40,700 bases of DNA, taken from contig JAFZME010000007.1 in the NCBI GenBank assembly GCA_017553405.1, forward strand, positions 1 through 40,700, in the 5' to 3' direction. Position 1 is the stretch's first letter. Each line of letters opens with the position of its first letter. Position numbers and translations under genes: made by a program. The notes under the pieces are model-generated. The model had not been told where the DNA came from. It saw nothing but the letters and a program-made list of their open reading frames with translations, and searched no databases. The DNA comes from Bacteroidales bacterium. Its GTDB lineage: Bacteria > Bacteroidota > Bacteroidia > Bacteroidales > UBA932. Shown here piece after piece: positions 38,807 through 40,700 of the stretch.

Positions 38807-38814
38807 TATTTTTG
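38807..38814 (+). promoter_or_regulatory. Predicted -7 box of GH97 gene
   Basis: TATTTTTG on the plus strand matches TAnnTTTG, 17 nt before the GH97 ATG at 38832 and 2 bp from the opposing kinase box. Confidence 0.45.
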
Positions 38815-38831
38815 TGGAAATGATTGTCAAT

Positions 38832-40700
38832 ATGAAGAGGTTCTTTTTCTCGATTTTCTGTTTTCTGGCAGTGATTTCCGCCTATGGCGCTTCAAAATCC
38901 TATCGTCTCGATTCCCCTTCGGGGATTATTTCCGTCGATGTGACGGTGGGGGATCACCTTCTCTGGAGCGTTTCCCGCGAAGGAGTCGCGATTCTTGAGC
39001 CTTCTATGCTTTCGATAGAGCTCGATGACGAGACTGTTTTCGGGCCCGGTGGGAAGGTCCGGAAGGTGGTCAGGCGCTCGGTCGACGTGACTGTGGATTC
39101 ACCGGTCTATAAGAAATCTTCGGTGCGCGACCGCTACAATGAAATGACGCTGATTTTCAGGGACTACAGCTTTGTCGTGCGCGCCTACGACGAGGGCGCG
39201 GCGTACCGGTTCGTGGCGGACAGGAAGGCTCCGTTCAAGGTAGCCTACGAGGAAGTGGCGTTCCGTTTCCCGTCGGACTGCTCCGGCTGGATTCCTTACG
39301 CAAGGAAAAGGGACGACAGCTTCGAGTGCCAGTTCTGGACCTCCTTCGAGAGGGAATATTCTTTCAACAAGCTCTCCGAGTGGCCTTACCGCCGCATCGC
39401 CTTCCTTCCGCTGACCTTCGAGGCCGCGGACGGGATGAAGGTTTGCATCACCGAGAGCAACCTCGTGGATTATCCCGGACTGTATTTCAAGAACGACGAC
39501 CAGGACAACGAACTTGAGGCGGTATTCGCCCCTTATCCGAAGGAGATCGTGCAGGGCGGCCATAATAAGCTGCAGGGGCTAGTGGAGTCGCGGGAGGAGT
39601 TCATCGCGGAAGCTTCCGCAAAGGAGAAATTTCCCTGGAGGATAGTCATCGTTTCCAAGGAGGATAAGGACTTGCTCTCCAGCGATATGGCGTGGCTTCT
39701 CGGCGCACCTTCGGACCCGTCGATTGACTTCAGCTGGGTCCGCCCCGGCAAGGTCGCGTGGGACTGGTGGAATGCGTGGAATCTCTACGGAGTCGATTTC
39801 CGCGCCGGCATCAACAACGAGACTTATAAATATTATATAGACTTCGCCGCCGACAACGGGATAGAGTATGTGATCCTCGACGAAGGCTGGGCGGTCAAGG
39901 GCAAGGCGGATCTCTTCCAGGTGGTCGACGAGATCGACCTGCCGGCTCTGGTGAAATATGCCTCGCAGAAGGGCGTGGGGCTGATTCTCTGGGCCGGCTA
40001 CTGGGCCTTCGAGAAGGATATGGAGCGTGCGTGCCGCGAGTATTCGGCTATGGGCATCAAGGGCTTCAAGGTCGATTTTATGGACCGCGACGACCAGCCG
40101 ATGGTCCGTTTCTACGAAAGGACCGCCCGGATGGCCGCCAAATATCACCTTATAATCGACTTCCACGGCGCCTTCAAGCCCGCAGGCCTGCAGCGCACCT
40201 GGCCCAACGTGGTCAATTTCGAGGGAGTCTACGGCCTGGAGAACGTCAAGAGCACTAAGCCTCACGACATCGATCTCGTGACCTATGACGTGACGATTCC
40301 CTTCGTGCGGCTGGTCGCGGGCCCTGCCGACTACACCCAGGGCGCGATGCGCAACGCCGTCAAAGATAATTTCCGTTTCGTCAGGCACGAGCCTATGAGC
40401 CAGGGGACGCGCTGCCGCCAGCTCGCCGAGTACGTCGTCTTCGACGCGCCTCTCACGATGCTCTGCGACTCGCCTTCCAACTACATCCGCGAGCCTGAGT
40501 GCCTCAAATACATCTCCGCCGTCCCGACGGTCTGGGACGAAGTGCGCCCCCTCGCCGGCAAGGTAGGGGAGTACGTCGCGGTGGCCAGGCGTAAGGGCGA
40601 CGTCTGGTACGTCGGCGCCCTCACCGGCTGGGACGCCCGCGAGCTCGAGCTCGACCTGTCGTTCCTCCCGGCCGGCAGCTCGCTCGAGATCTTCCGCGAC
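38832..40700 (+). CDS. Glycoside hydrolase family 97 (alpha-glucosidase/alpha-galactosidase), 3' end cut off
   Basis: GH97 enzymes are periplasmic or surface alpha-glycosidases such as SusB. The visible 623 residues start MKRFFFSIFCFLAVISAYGA, a type I signal peptide. They carry the N-terminal beta-sandwich (SYRLDSPSGIISVDVTVGD), the (beta/alpha)8 barrel with WDWWNAWNLYGVDF, YVILDEGWAVKGK, GIKGFKVDFMDRDDQPMV, IDFHGAFKPAGLQRTWPN and NFEGVYGLEN, and most of the C-terminal beta domain. Asp415 in KVDFMD is at the place where I recall retaining GH97 alpha-galactosidases carrying their nucleophile; Glu464 and Glu470 match the metal/base region. ATG 38820 is an alternative start adding MIVN. Little of the protein should be missing, since GH97 proteins are about 640-740 residues. 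Confidence 0.94.
   Translation, partial: MKRFFFSIFCFLAVISAYGASKSYRLDSPSGIISVDVTVGDHLLWSVSREGVAILEPSMLSIELDDETVFGPGGKVRKVVRRSVDVTVDSPVYKKSSVRDRYNEMTLIFRDYSFVVRAYDEGAAYRFVADRKAPFKVAYEEVAFRFPSDCSGWIPYARKRDDSFECQFWTSFEREYSFNKLSEWPYRRIAFLPLTFEAADGMKVCITESNLVDYPGLYFKNDDQDNELEAVFAPYPKEIVQGGHNKLQGLVESREEFIAEASAKEKFPWRIVIVSKEDKDLLSSDMAWLLGAPSDPSIDFSWVRPGKVAWDWWNAWNLYGVDFRAGINNETYKYYIDFAADNGIEYVILDEGWAVKGKADLFQVVDEIDLPALVKYASQKGVGLILWAGYWAFEKDMERACREYSAMGIKGFKVDFMDRDDQPMVRFYERTARMAAKYHLIIDFHGAFKPAGLQRTWPNVVNFEGVYGLENVKSTKPHDIDLVTYDVTIPFVRLVAGPADYTQGAMRNAVKDNFRFVRHEPMSQGTRCRQLAEYVVFDAPLTMLCDSPSNYIREPECLKYISAVPTVWDEVRPLAGKVGEYVAVARRKGDVWYVGALTGWDARELELDLSFLPAGSSLEIFRD

Overview
The window looks like chromosomal DNA of a Bacteroidota bacterium, most likely a moderately high-G+C member of the Bacteroidales (gut or rumen type). 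The basis is a SusC/SusD pair, BACON and GLUG-repeat lipoproteins, a NigD-like lipoprotein, a GH97 glycosidase, the Bacteroidota-type short RNA polymerase omega, and several intergenic copies of the Bacteroidota -7 promoter element TAnnTTTG. I cannot name a genus from the sequence alone. I saw no tRNA, rRNA, CRISPR array, insertion sequence or prophage gene, and no gene-free stretch reaches 300 bases.

Region 1 (1-8557, all minus strand) is a housekeeping block read in the order nadK, uppS, bamA, skp/ompH, trxB, bamD, rpoZ, recN. Gaps are tiny (TAATG overlap at skp/trxB, 2 nt at bamA/skp and trxB/bamD). It couples NADP and undecaprenyl-phosphate supply with outer-membrane protein assembly (BamA, BamD, Skp). 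recN runs off the left edge.

Region 2 (8580-12872, plus strand) holds pdxJ, divergent from nadK across back-to-back promoters, then a second, membrane-anchored OmpH-like protein, a family 4 glycosyltransferase and a LysM protein with a periplasmic-binding-protein-like C-terminus. Region 3 (12874-15805) holds a NigD-like lipoprotein on the minus strand, and an aquaporin/glycerol facilitator one base ahead of a sodium:alanine-type symporter on the plus strand.

Region 4 (15891-37939, minus strand) is the unusual part: one apparent nine-gene operon of about 22 kb, plus two very small genes that I add. In order of transcription it has SusC, SusD, a BACON+GLUG lipoprotein, a calcineurin-like phosphoesterase lipoprotein, a GLUG+phosphoesterase fusion, a 44-residue ORF, a fimbrillin-like+GLUG lipoprotein, an intergenic hairpin, a fimbrillin-like+phosphoesterase fusion, a 48-residue ORF related to the first one, and a second fimbrillin-like+GLUG lipoprotein. 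Three phosphoesterase domains, four GLUG beta-helix arrays and three fimbrillin-like modules are shuffled among these proteins. This suggests one surface complex in which a phosphate- or diphosphate-containing ligand is bound, cleaved and imported. That function is inference.

Region 5 (37952-40700) is a BadF/BcrA-type sugar kinase (GlcNAc-kinase-like) divergent from a GH97 glycosidase that runs off the right edge. Their -7 boxes lie two bases apart.
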